Assembly: GCA_021732025.1 (NCBI GenBank)
Contig: JAKFVU010000084.1
Location: 26,139 to 90,138, forward strand
Length of the DNA stretch: 64,000 nucleotides
Source of the DNA: Candidatus Obscuribacterales bacterium
Lineage (GTDB): Bacteria; Cyanobacteriota; Vampirovibrionia; Obscuribacterales; Obscuribacteraceae
Direction: 5' to 3'
The position numbers were made by a program, and so were the translations under genes. Each line of letters opens with the position of its first letter. Positions within the stretch are counted from its first letter, which is position 1. Shown in pieces: positions 16,409 through 25,188 of this stretch. The notes beneath the pieces were generated by a model, which was not told the DNA's origin, ran no database searches, and saw only the letters and a list, made by a program, of their open reading frames with translations.

Positions 16409-18066
16409 TGGCATTGCAAACAAAAAATAGCCCGTTCTATGAACTGACAGAAACAGCCATTCTAGGAACTGATAGAAAACCTTTAAATCGCATTTTAGCT
16501 AGTGGTGATTTGGGACAAACAATTTCTGACCTATCACTGCAAGACAGCACTAGTATCAGTCAAGCGCCAGAGCGCGTGCTCATTGATCAGCTGACAACAC
16601 TGAGCATAGCTCGCAAAGCCGGCAGTCACGCCAAAGTCTTTTCGGCCGAAATGATCGTCTGCCCAGCAGAAACACAAGCCAAAGTAAGCGAACGGTCTCT
16701 GGCACTGCTCGTGCAAATACTGGCACTAGAAACTAAAGGTAGCGAGCTGCGACCATCAAAGATGGTGGCAGAATGGCTCACTTTCTGTGCTGAAGCAGAA
16801 CAACGGGTTCCTGAAGAGTTTGTTCCACGGTTGCTTGGCCTCGGCAAAAATATTAGCGAACTACACCCACTGATAGAAAAATGCTGCGGTGAACATTTTG
16901 CCTGGCTTCTAGATCTCAATCAAGAATGGCGGTCCTCATACAAAAAGCACGATTATTCAAATCAAGACACTACCCAGCATATTGAAAGACTCACTAACAC
17001 ATTCGAAACAGCAGAGCAAAAAGAGCGATATCTGGCCTTACTTGCATTGCGAGAAATGGCACCAGCAGAAGCACTTAAGCTGCTTAGCGCCTCTTTTGAA
17101 AGAGAATCTTTTGACAGTAAAATCGTCTTTCTCAAAGCCCTGAGCACCGGGTTAGGCCTTCATGACGAACCGTTTCTTGAAGATGTAGCGCTACAAGATA
17201 GACGCAAAGAAGTGCGAACGCAAGCGGCCTCACAACTTTGCCTCATACCGTCGCGCTATCGAGAGCGCATGATCGCGAGAGCAGATCAATATCTCAATTA
17301 CGACAGCAAGAACAAACAATTTGTTGTTACTCTGCCAGAGAAATTAGACGACAGTATGAGCAGGGATGGCATAGTTGATAACTTATCAATTGATTCTCGC
17401 CTCGGGCAAAAAGCTACTTGGCTCTGCCAAATTCTTAGCTTAGTGCCAACATCGCATTGGCAAAAGAAGTTTTCGCTGAGTGCCAAAGAAATACTAAGAA
17501 TCGCCACCGCCAGCAGCGAATGGTCACTAGCGCTAACTCTTGCCTTAATGAACTCAGCGGCAAAGTTCGATGAGGTTGATATTCAGCAAGCAATACTAGA
17601 GTGCAGTGAAATTCACTTGACCGATTCACAGTCGGGATTATTGCTGTTAAAAGCACTGCCTCATGCAATGCTAGAAAATCTCATTCTGCAAAAATTGCCA
17701 AGCTGGTCGAGGGCGAGCGAACAGGCACCAAGACTAGACCTCTGGTACTACTTAGAGCAAGTAGACTTTAACTGGAGCGAGCATTTCACCCGTGAAATAC
17801 TAAAATTCATTATCAAAGAATGCCGTGAAAAAGTGCCGGTTTTCGGTCACACTTTTTATAGCAATGCCAGCATCTTCGCTCTACGTATGCACATCTCAGC
17901 TGGCGAACTAATTGAGCAAATCGCCATCAACTCAGAGATGACCGATGTCTATAGGCGCAACGCCCTCGAGCGCATGAGCGACACTGTAAAACTGCGCTAC
18001 GAAATTTTCCAATCTTTCAAGTCTAACAAACAGGTAAGCACCAGCACCAAGGGGACGAAGCAATGA
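16408..18066 (+). CDS. DUF5691-family protein
   Basis: A 552-residue protein with no signal peptide. Its opening ELTETAILGTDRKP is the signature of DUF5691 proteins (the TA.LGT.R.P pattern), and the rest is alpha-helical with HEAT-like spacing (for example YLALLALREMAPAEALKLL, then FLKALSTGLGLHDEPFLE). Function is unknown; in many genomes the gene accompanies a SWIM protein, a MoxR ATPase and a VWA protein. The ATG at 16408 overlaps the previous stop by one base (TGATG), with GGTGGAAG as ribosome site. The 3' end overlaps the MoxR gene by 4 bp. Confidence 0.82.
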   Translation: MALQTKNSPFYELTETAILGTDRKPLNRILASGDLGQTISDLSLQDSTSISQAPERVLIDQLTTLSIARKAGSHAKVFSAEMIVCPAETQAKVSERSLALLVQILALETKGSELRPSKMVAEWLTFCAEAEQRVPEEFVPRLLGLGKNISELHPLIEKCCGEHFAWLLDLNQEWRSSYKKHDYSNQDTTQHIERLTNTFETAEQKERYLALLALREMAPAEALKLLSASFERESFDSKIVFLKALSTGLGLHDEPFLEDVALQDRRKEVRTQAASQLCLIPSRYRERMIARADQYLNYDSKNKQFVVTLPEKLDDSMSRDGIVDNLSIDSRLGQKATWLCQILSLVPTSHWQKKFSLSAKEILRIATASSEWSLALTLALMNSAAKFDEVDIQQAILECSEIHLTDSQSGLLLLKALPHAMLENLILQKLPSWSRASEQAPRLDLWYYLEQVDFNWSEHFTREILKFIIKECREKVPVFGHTFYSNASIFALRMHISAGELIEQIAINSEMTDVYRRNALERMSDTVKLRYEIFQSFKSNKQVSTSTKGTKQ

Positions 18067-19154
18067 CCGATTTACTGGCTCAAGTACTGCGCGAACATGC
18101 AGAAAACCAATATGCCAGCGAACTAGCTGAACTAGCCGCCGTTGACAAAAGACAGAAACCACCAAGCTGGAAGCTGTCTCCATGGGCCGTGATGCAGTAT
18201 CTTATGGGTGGCAAATTAGAGAATGGCTTTGAGATCACCCCCAAGTATGTGGGCAACAAGCGCATCATAGAAATCGCAATTGCCACGCTCACAACCGACC
18301 GTGCTCTACTACTTCTGGGTGTGCCCGGTACAGCAAAAACGTGGGTATCTGAGCATCTAGCCGCAGCCATCAGTGGTGACTCCACCCTGCTAGTTCAAGG
18401 CACTGCAGGTATGCCAGAAGAGTCAATACGTTACGGCTGGAACTACGCTCGACTTATTGCCGATGGCCCTTCATTCAATGCCCTGGTGGCTAGCCCGGTG
18501 ATGCAAGCGATGCGTCACGGCAAAATTGCAAGAATCGAAGAACTGACTCGCATACCAGCCGACGTGCAAGACTCATTAATAACCATACTCTCAGAAAAGA
18601 CTTTACCAATTCCTGAACTCGGCGATGAAGTGCAAGCAGTCAAAGGCTTTAACGTTATCGCCACAGCCAATGACCGCGACAAGGGCGTAAATGATTTATC
18701 TAGCGCTCTTAAACGTCGCTTCAACACAGTGGTGCTGCCGACTCCTGCCACCATTGAAGAAGAAGTAGATATTGTCGCCCGCCGCACTGAAGCTCTGGGT
18801 CGGGCCCTTGAGCTACCGGCCGAACCACCAGCACTAGAAGAAATCAGACGAGTGGTGACAATTTTTAGAGAACTTCGCAGTGGTGCTACAGCCGATGGCA
18901 AGAACAAACTGAAGAGCCCCAGCGGCACATTGAGCACCGCTGAAGCCATCTCAGTGATCAACAGCGGGCTGGCTCTAGCGGGGCATTTTGGCGACGGCAC
19001 AATCAAGGCGGAAGACTTGGCCGCAGGGATTATCGGAGCTGTGGTTAAAGACCCAGTCCAAGACGCCGTTGTCTTCCGCGAATATTTGGAGACTGTGGTC
19101 AAAGAAAGAGAAGGCTGGAAAGATTTCTATCGCGCCTTGCGCAATATGTCCTAA
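18063..19154 (+). CDS. MoxR-type AAA+ ATPase
   Basis: A 363-residue AAA+ ATPase of the MoxR class, which typically remodels or matures a partner together with a VWA protein. Walker A is GVPGTAKT (86-93). The Walker B region reads GKIARIEELTRIP, with Glu in place but Asp replaced by Glu or Ile depending on alignment. Sensor 1 is the ATANDRDKG segment, and an arginine finger is likely in SSALKRRFNTV. The start codon overlaps the DUF5691 stop by 4 bp, so expression is coupled. Confidence 0.9.
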   Translation: MTDLLAQVLREHAENQYASELAELAAVDKRQKPPSWKLSPWAVMQYLMGGKLENGFEITPKYVGNKRIIEIAIATLTTDRALLLLGVPGTAKTWVSEHLAAAISGDSTLLVQGTAGMPEESIRYGWNYARLIADGPSFNALVASPVMQAMRHGKIARIEELTRIPADVQDSLITILSEKTLPIPELGDEVQAVKGFNVIATANDRDKGVNDLSSALKRRFNTVVLPTPATIEEEVDIVARRTEALGRALELPAEPPALEEIRRVVTIFRELRSGATADGKNKLKSPSGTLSTAEAISVINSGLALAGHFGDGTIKAEDLAAGIIGAVVKDPVQDAVVFREYLETVVKEREGWKDFYRALRNMS

Positions 19155-19195
19155 CTGATATATGCATTTGTTCAAGAATTAACTGGTTCAACACA

Positions 19196-21802
19196 ATGAG
19201 CGAAACGAAAATCTTCGGCATAAGACATCATGGCCCGGGCTCAGCCCACAGCCTGCTGGCAGCCTTGGACGAGTTTCAACCTGACTGCATATTGATAGAG
19301 GGCCCTCCAGAAGGCAACACCTTGATGCCTTTGGTGACAGACCCGGGCATGGTACCACCGGTGGCACTGCTGGTTTATGCCCAAGATAATCCACGGCAAG
19401 CCTGTTACTATCCCTTCGCCGAATTCTCTCCAGAATGGCAAGCCATGAAATTTGCCGTAAATAACGGCATCACTTGTCGTTTTATAGATTTACCCCAGAG
19501 CCACTGGCTGGCCCTCAACGATGCAAAAGCCAAAAAGCAAACCGCCATCGGCACAATAGCTCCAGTTTCCGCGCCCGACTTCGAACAAAGACCCGGCGAT
19601 CCGCTCAATACCCCAGACCCGGACGTCGATCTCAAATTTGAAGTGCGGCCAGCCCTTGATACCATCATCATTGGTGATTCTGAATCTAATTCGAATGAAA
19701 ACACAGCAGAGTCTGATGCCTACCAAACAATCTCTGAAGAAGCTCAAGAGCTAGCGAGATTAGCCAAAGAAAAAGCTGCCTATAACGAAAAGATCAAAAG
19801 AGATCCGATTGGTTGTTTAGCCGAAATTGCCGGTTTTAGCGACGGCGAGCGCTGGTGGGAGCAGATTGTTGAACAGCGCACCCAGAGGCTGCCAGCTCAC
19901 AAATTTGAATCACCTTCAACCTTTTTAGTCTTTGACGCCATTGCCGAAGCCATGCAAGTGCTTCGCTTAGAATTAGCGAAAGATGAAGATCCCGACGCTC
20001 GTGAAAAAACTGCCAAGCTAGAAATTTCAGACGATGGCACAGAGCGCATCATCTACGACGAAGACGATCTGATTGAGCCCATGCGCGAGGCGTACATGCG
20101 TCAATGCTTACGCAGCGCAAGCAAAGAGTTCAGTCGTGTGGCTGTGGTTTGTGGCGCCTGGCATGCGCCGGCCTTGAGCCAACTGCCACCAGCAAAAGAC
20201 GACAACGCTCTATTAAAAGGGCTGCCCAAACAAAAAGTAGAAGCCACATTTATTCCTTGGACCCACGGCAGACTATCGTTTTCTAGTGGCTACGGCGCCG
20301 GTGTAGAGTCTCCCGGCTGGTACCATCACATTTTCGCAAATAGAGAAAACCCTGTGCTCACCTGGTTGGTGAAAGTAGCGCAATTACTACGCGCCGAAGA
20401 TTTAGATGCGTCATCGGCCCAAGTAATTGATACTCTGCGCCTAGTCGAAGCAGTATCGTCAATGCGCGAATTGGCTCACCCCAGCCTTGACGAGCTCAAT
20501 GATGCCATCATCACGGTGCTCTGCTCAGGCAACAACATTCCTCTTGGTCTAATTCGCAAAAAGCTCATTGTCGGCGAGACCTTAGGTCAAGTACCTGAGA
20601 ACACTCCAGGCACTCCCTTAGAGCGTGACCTAGCAAAACTGCAAAGCAAACTGCGCATGAAACCTGAAGCTACCTCAAAAGTGCTTGAGCTTGACTTGCG
20701 CAAACCTCTTGATCTAAATCGCAGTGAGCTACTCAATCGCCTGCTCATTCTCAACATCGATTGGGCCGAAAAACAATATATTCGTGGCAAGAGCGGCACC
20801 TTCCACGAAAACTGGGATCTCGAATGGTATCCAGAACTAAGCATCAGACTGATAGAAGCGGGAATTTGGGGCCGCACCATTGAGCAGGCAGCAGCGGCAA
20901 AAGCAGCAGATGTTGCGAGCTCGAATAATAGCCTGGCAACTTTGGTTGACCTGTTAGAAAAGATACTCGAAGCCAACTTGCCTGATGCACTAAATATGGT
21001 GATGGCACGCATCAACAGTGAAGCGGCAGTAGCAGGTGATGTCATTGAACTAATGAAAAGCGTTCCTACTCTAGCTCGAGTGGTACGCTATGGGAACGTT
21101 CGTGGAACTGACGTGGAAGCAGTCAAATCAATTATTGACGCTTTGGTTGCTCGCATTGTCATTGGCTTGCCTTCTGCCTGCCAGTCACTCGATGATGAAG
21201 CTGCTGACTCAATGCAAGGTCTGATTAACGAAGTCAATGCCGCCTTGCTGCTTCTGAGCAGACAAGATCACTTAAGCTCTTACCGCGAACTGCTGAGTAA
21301 ATTAGCTAACAATGAAAACCTCCACGGCCATGTGGCAGGTAAGGCGACAAGACTACTATTTGAAAGTCGCACACTCGATGATCAAGCGGCCGCACGTATG
21401 ATGCAATGGGCACTTTCGCGGGCGGCAGAACCACTCTATGCCGGCAAATGGCTAGAGGGTTTCCTCAGCGGCAGTGCACTTGTTCTCATCCACGACAGCC
21501 GACTCTGGCAACTACTCGATGGCTGGCTCCTCAATCTAGACCAAGATGCCTTCAAAGAGTTGCTCCCACTCTTGAGGCGGACGTTCTCGACATTTACTAG
21601 CCCAGAGCGCCGCCAAATTGGCGAAAGAGTTCGTGATACACAAGCACTAGAAGGTGATATCTTCACCGCCGACGTAGAAGAAGATTTAGACTTAGAGCGC
21701 ATTCGACCACCACTAAATATGGTGCGGTTCCTACTTGGCCTGCCGCCCCTTTCAGAAAATGTGGAGTTGGCACTCGCAATTCAAACAGGTGAAAGCTCAT
21801 GA
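19196..21802 (+). CDS. DUF5682-family protein
   Basis: An 868-residue cytoplasmic protein. The beginning FGIRHHGPGSAHSLL (about 6-20), followed by LIEGPPEGN, is the hallmark of DUF5682. A Glu-rich insertion (about 160-200) separates this from a second conserved block with VVCGAWHAPAL (about 318-328) and GYGAGVESPGWY (about 363-374). The HH, EGPPE and CGAWH residues suggest an active or ligand site, perhaps related to TraB/ChaN-like folds; this is inference. The C-terminal half is helical and resembles a scaffold. It is 41 bp after the MoxR gene and overlaps the VWA gene by 4 bp. Confidence 0.85.
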   Translation: MSETKIFGIRHHGPGSAHSLLAALDEFQPDCILIEGPPEGNTLMPLVTDPGMVPPVALLVYAQDNPRQACYYPFAEFSPEWQAMKFAVNNGITCRFIDLPQSHWLALNDAKAKKQTAIGTIAPVSAPDFEQRPGDPLNTPDPDVDLKFEVRPALDTIIIGDSESNSNENTAESDAYQTISEEAQELARLAKEKAAYNEKIKRDPIGCLAEIAGFSDGERWWEQIVEQRTQRLPAHKFESPSTFLVFDAIAEAMQVLRLELAKDEDPDAREKTAKLEISDDGTERIIYDEDDLIEPMREAYMRQCLRSASKEFSRVAVVCGAWHAPALSQLPPAKDDNALLKGLPKQKVEATFIPWTHGRLSFSSGYGAGVESPGWYHHIFANRENPVLTWLVKVAQLLRAEDLDASSAQVIDTLRLVEAVSSMRELAHPSLDELNDAIITVLCSGNNIPLGLIRKKLIVGETLGQVPENTPGTPLERDLAKLQSKLRMKPEATSKVLELDLRKPLDLNRSELLNRLLILNIDWAEKQYIRGKSGTFHENWDLEWYPELSIRLIEAGIWGRTIEQAAAAKAADVASSNNSLATLVDLLEKILEANLPDALNMVMARINSEAAVAGDVIELMKSVPTLARVVRYGNVRGTDVEAVKSIIDALVARIVIGLPSACQSLDDEAADSMQGLINEVNAALLLLSRQDHLSSYRELLSKLANNENLHGHVAGKATRLLFESRTLDDQAAARMMQWALSRAAEPLYAGKWLEGFLSGSALVLIHDSRLWQLLDGWLLNLDQDAFKELLPLLRRTFSTFTSPERRQIGERVRDTQALEGDIFTADVEEDLDLERIRPPLNMVRFLLGLPPLSENVELALAIQTGESS

Positions 21803-22989
21803 GCGCTAACCAAGAACAACTTGAAGAGCGTCTAAGACGATGGCGACTACTGCTAGGCAGCCAAGACAATGAAGGTCTGAGGCATCGCCTTGAAGGTGAA
21901 GATGCAGCTATCGATGCCTCACTGTCTTCGCTCTATAACCCCAGAGAAGAAGACGGCGGACAACGCGGAGCAGATCTTGGCAGCTCCAGCCCGAACGTGG
22001 CCCGCTGGCTAGGAGATATTCGCAAATATTTTCCAGCGTCGGTGGTGACGATCATGCAAAAAGACGCCCTGGAAAAACTCAATCTTAAGCGCATGCTCTT
22101 GGAGCCCGAGCTGCTGTCATCGATGGTGCCTGACGTCAACTTAGTTGCCACCTTGGTAGCATTAGGCTCTGCCATGCCTAACAAGACTAAAGAAACAGCT
22201 CGTATGGTCGTGCGCTCTGTGGTCAATCAATTGATGGCCAAACTAGCCAGCCCAACTAGGCAAGCAATTGTCGGTGCCACCAATAGAGCAACAAAAAACT
22301 ATCGCCCGCGCCACCACGAAATTAACTGGGCACGAACAATCCAGATCAATCTCAAGCATTATCAACCTGCTCTCAAAACAATTATTCCCCAACGAATTGT
22401 CGGTTACGGGCGCAAACGCTCTAGCCTGAAAGACATAATATTGCTGGTAGATCAAAGCGGTTCGATGGCCACATCAGTGGTCTACTCAGGCATCTTCGGG
22501 GCAGTTCTAGCCTCTCTACCGGCAGTCTCGACCCAGCTTGTCGTCTTCGACACTGCAGTTGTCGACCTCACTGAAAAGTTGGCAGACCCGGTTGATGTTA
22601 TTTTCGGCACACAGCTCGGTGGTGGCACTGATATCAATAGAGCAGTAGCCTATGCCCAAACCCTAGTGAAAAGACCAACTGATACCATTCTGGTTTTAGT
22701 GAGCGATCTCTTCGAGGGTGGCAACAACCAAGAGATGCTCAAACGAATCTACGCTCTAGTCAACTCTGGTGTCACAGTTGTGGCCCTGCTGGCCCTAACA
22801 GACCAGGGCGCCCCGGCCTTTGATCACCGCAATGCTGCACACTTTTGTGAAATGGGTGTTCCGGCATTTGCCTGCACTCCAGACCAATTTCCACAACTGA
22901 TGGCCACTGCAATCAACAAGGGTGACCTAGCAGCTTGGGCAGCAGGCCAGGGTATCGTGACAACGCGAGCTGAAAAGAGCGAAAGTTGA
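21799..22989 (+). CDS. VWA domain protein, MoxR partner
   Basis: Last gene of the SWIM-MoxR operon. A helical N-terminal half (about 1-200) is followed by a von Willebrand A domain with an intact metal site: D218, S220 and S222 in DQSGSM, T277 in GGGTDIN, and D303 in VSDLFEGG. VWA proteins of this class act as substrate adaptors for their MoxR ATPase. There is no signal peptide or membrane helix, so the complex is cytoplasmic. The following gene is convergent. Confidence 0.9.
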   Translation: MSANQEQLEERLRRWRLLLGSQDNEGLRHRLEGEDAAIDASLSSLYNPREEDGGQRGADLGSSSPNVARWLGDIRKYFPASVVTIMQKDALEKLNLKRMLLEPELLSSMVPDVNLVATLVALGSAMPNKTKETARMVVRSVVNQLMAKLASPTRQAIVGATNRATKNYRPRHHEINWARTIQINLKHYQPALKTIIPQRIVGYGRKRSSLKDIILLVDQSGSMATSVVYSGIFGAVLASLPAVSTQLVVFDTAVVDLTEKLADPVDVIFGTQLGGGTDINRAVAYAQTLVKRPTDTILVLVSDLFEGGNNQEMLKRIYALVNSGVTVVALLALTDQGAPAFDHRNAAHFCEMGVPAFACTPDQFPQLMATAINKGDLAAWAAGQGIVTTRAEKSES

Positions 22990-23008
22990 GCTAAAGCTAA
23001 ATAAGGTC

Positions 23009-23611
23009 CTAAGGTCTAATATAGGTTCCGACTGCTTCACCACTGGCCAGAATGTGGCCAGCAATGGCTTTCTCAAAAGCAACCTTATCTATACCAGGCT
23101 TTTCACTGAGCATTTTATCTAAGGCAAAAACTCGAAAATAATAGTGGTGCACTTTTCCCTTTGGCGGGGAAGGCCCGTTGTAACCAGTCTTGCCAAAATC
23201 ATTCTGCCCCTGAGTGGCCCCAGCTGCAGTGGCAGTCTTCGGTGTTGCTTCTTTCAGCTCGGTCGCTTTAGCGTCGAGGCCATAGAGTATCCAATGCCAC
23301 CAATCACCACGAGGTGCGTCAGTATCAACTACGCAGATGGCAATACTCTTGGTCTTAGCTGGAGGAGTTGACCAGGTCAATGCCGGGGCAATGTCATCAC
23401 CATCGGCAGTATATTTAACTGGAATAGAAGCACCACCGGCAAAGGCATTGGTAGAAACCTTCAAGACTTCAGCTTGAGTATTACCCTCGCCAGTATCATT
23501 TCCGGCATTGGCAGGCAAACCCAAACTTGGCACAGATAGCGCCAATAAAGAAGTTGCAATGCAAACAAAAGCCACGGCAATAGAGCGTGACAAAAATGTT
23601 GGTCTACTCAA
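23009..23611 (-). CDS. Exported YbhB/YbcL-type phosphatidylethanolamine-binding protein
   Basis: A signal peptide (about 1-36) precedes a complete PEBP domain. Signature pieces are KYTADGDDIAPALTW, then CVVDTDAPRGDWWHW and GYNGPSPPKGKVHHYYFRV, with the His and Asp residues of the conserved anion-binding pocket in place. Bacterial members of the Raf-kinase-inhibitor-like group are periplasmic or cytoplasmic with no settled function. The gene is 2 bp downstream of the next exported protein's stop, so they are probably co-transcribed. Confidence 0.9.
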   Translation of the reverse strand: MSRPTFLSRSIAVAFVCIATSLLALSVPSLGLPANAGNDTGEGNTQAEVLKVSTNAFAGGASIPVKYTADGDDIAPALTWSTPPAKTKSIAICVVDTDAPRGDWWHWILYGLDAKATELKEATPKTATAAGATQGQNDFGKTGYNGPSPPKGKVHHYYFRVFALDKMLSEKPGIDKVAFEKAIAGHILASGEAVGTYIRP

Positions 23612-23613
23612 CC

Positions 23614-24150
23614 TTAGTTAACCTCAACGATGCTTGATGGTCTCACTTCACCGCGCTTGATGATGCCCACTACTTTTACCATGTGGGCTTTGTCGCGCTT
23701 AGTTGCCTGCATCACTTTCTTGGCCATAACATTGCCAGCATTGTCAAGGTCAATCCATTGGCCCTGACTGTATACAGAGTAACCAGCTTCGCAGCATGAA
23801 GGCTCTAGAGAGCACGCCTTAGTGTGTTCTTTGACACTTTTCATGGCGTCTTTGTTGTCGCCTTTGATAGCAGCGGCACATGAGCGGTCGACCAAGTAAC
23901 CGGTCCAGGTCTGAGAATCAGCAGCAGCAGCTGGGCTCTTTGCAGCAGCAGTAGAAGCGCCAGTTTTAGATTCTGGTTTAGATTCTGGCTTGGCAACAGA
24001 CTTAGTCTCCGCCTTAACCACCGGCTTACTAACAGACTTTTGGGTCTTTTCACTAGCCTTGGCAGACTTAGTAGGCTCCGCAGCAAGACCAGGTAGTGCT
24101 GTAAAGAGACTGAGGGCCAAGAGAGAAACGATAATTTGTTTTGGTAACAT
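23614..24150 (-). CDS. Exported Cys-containing beta-barrel-like domain protein
   Basis: A signal peptide (about 1-23) is followed by a low-complexity Lys/Ser/Ala linker (about 25-80). The C-terminal domain begins with TWTGYLVDRSCAAA and contains HTKACSLEPSCCEAGYSVY, then MVKVVGIIKRGE and SSIVEVN. The same layout (W.G...D..C, ACT..C...G, V.G......I) is common in exported proteins of Acidobacteria and other phyla, where it looks like a small OB- or barrel-type domain with a disulphide. Function is unknown. Confidence 0.75.
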   Translation of the reverse strand: MLPKQIIVSLLALSLFTALPGLAAEPTKSAKASEKTQKSVSKPVVKAETKSVAKPESKPESKTGASTAAAKSPAAAADSQTWTGYLVDRSCAAAIKGDNKDAMKSVKEHTKACSLEPSCCEAGYSVYSQGQWIDLDNAGNVMAKKVMQATKRDKAHMVKVVGIIKRGEVRPSSIVEVN

Positions 24151-24271
24151 GATCCACGTATGCTAATTGAGGTATTGCTGACAGAATTAGTGAACATCGT
24201 AGCAAATCTATTGCAGTTCTAGGCTCAAATTCCTATTCCTCTAGATAATTCTCAAATGAACGTTTAAGAAA

Positions 24272-25168
24272 ATGACAATAGAAGAGCTAGCACAGAACCT
24301 AATCAAAATTACTTCGCGTCTACCAGAAGCTGAGGCTGAACAGGTGCGTCTCTTCATATCGGCCAGCCGCACGAAAACTCTTGGATTAGTAACCGAGCCA
24401 ATCAACAAGAATGCTCAAGGCAACCTGGAAACCGACAAGGCTTCTACCTCGCGAGAAGGCCTAATTGGCGGACAGCCACTCTTACCTCCCTATTTCAAAT
24501 GGCCTGACGATCGCTACGGCCAATCGATGCTATTTCTGGCGCAGTTTGATCTATCAAAGCTGCCGACAGTGAGAGACGATGCGCCGAAAGTCGGCCTTCT
24601 CACACTCTTCCGTTCAGCAGCAGCAACGAGCTTGAATAGCAAAGATCGTAAAGGATTTCACATTCAGTGCCTACCTGAAAGTGACCGAAAAAACCTTATA
24701 GCGACAGAACAACCTGAAAACATAGAACTTCCGGCCTTCAGCTTTGCCAGCGGCGTGACCTATACAGTTGCTCGCGATCTAGACGATCTCAAAAAAATTG
24801 TCGACATACCCTTTGATATGCAAGCCGACCTCGAAAACTGGATCAAAGCTTTCAATTCTCTCTCGAAGTTTCAGAGCCAACTATTTGGCACCAATGTTAG
24901 TGGCTTTACTCAGTTGCAAGAGACTTGTGCCTTTGCTTTTAATGGCATCTCCTATAATTCAGCCCGAGCTAGCGATAGGCATTACAGCCACTTAGTCAAG
25001 GAAGCTGCTGATTGGATTTTACTGGCCCGCATAAACGAGAGAGAGTTGTTCGGCGACAACCACACCGTCAAAGAAACAGTAGTGCTAATGCGCGAAGAAG
25101 ACCTTAAGGCAGGCCATTTTGACAGGGCGTGGATGATAGTGCGACCGCAGGCAGCTTCACCGGCTTAA
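24272..25168 (+). CDS. DUF1963 (YwqG-like) protein
   Basis: A 298-residue cytoplasmic protein. Residues about 65-290 follow the DUF1963/YwqG pattern: KIGG-like LIGGQPLLP, PYFKWPDD, MLFLAQFDLSKLP, LLTLFRS, and a late DWILLARINERE plus a C-terminal REEDLKAGHFDRAWMIV. The family is widespread and uncharacterised; some members are found in polymorphic toxin immunity settings. No such neighbour exists here: an exported gene lies upstream on the opposite strand and a convergent protease lies downstream. Confidence 0.8.
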   Translation: MTIEELAQNLIKITSRLPEAEAEQVRLFISASRTKTLGLVTEPINKNAQGNLETDKASTSREGLIGGQPLLPPYFKWPDDRYGQSMLFLAQFDLSKLPTVRDDAPKVGLLTLFRSAAATSLNSKDRKGFHIQCLPESDRKNLIATEQPENIELPAFSFASGVTYTVARDLDDLKKIVDIPFDMQADLENWIKAFNSLSKFQSQLFGTNVSGFTQLQETCAFAFNGISYNSARASDRHYSHLVKEAADWILLARINERELFGDNHTVKETVVLMREEDLKAGHFDRAWMIVRPQAASPA

Positions 25169-25188
25169 CGTAAGGCCAGCAAACAAGA

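Noticed and set aside
18515..19102. A 195-codon minus-strand frame
   Set aside because: It lies wholly inside the MoxR ATPase gene and has the Ser/Arg-rich composition of an antisense shadow.
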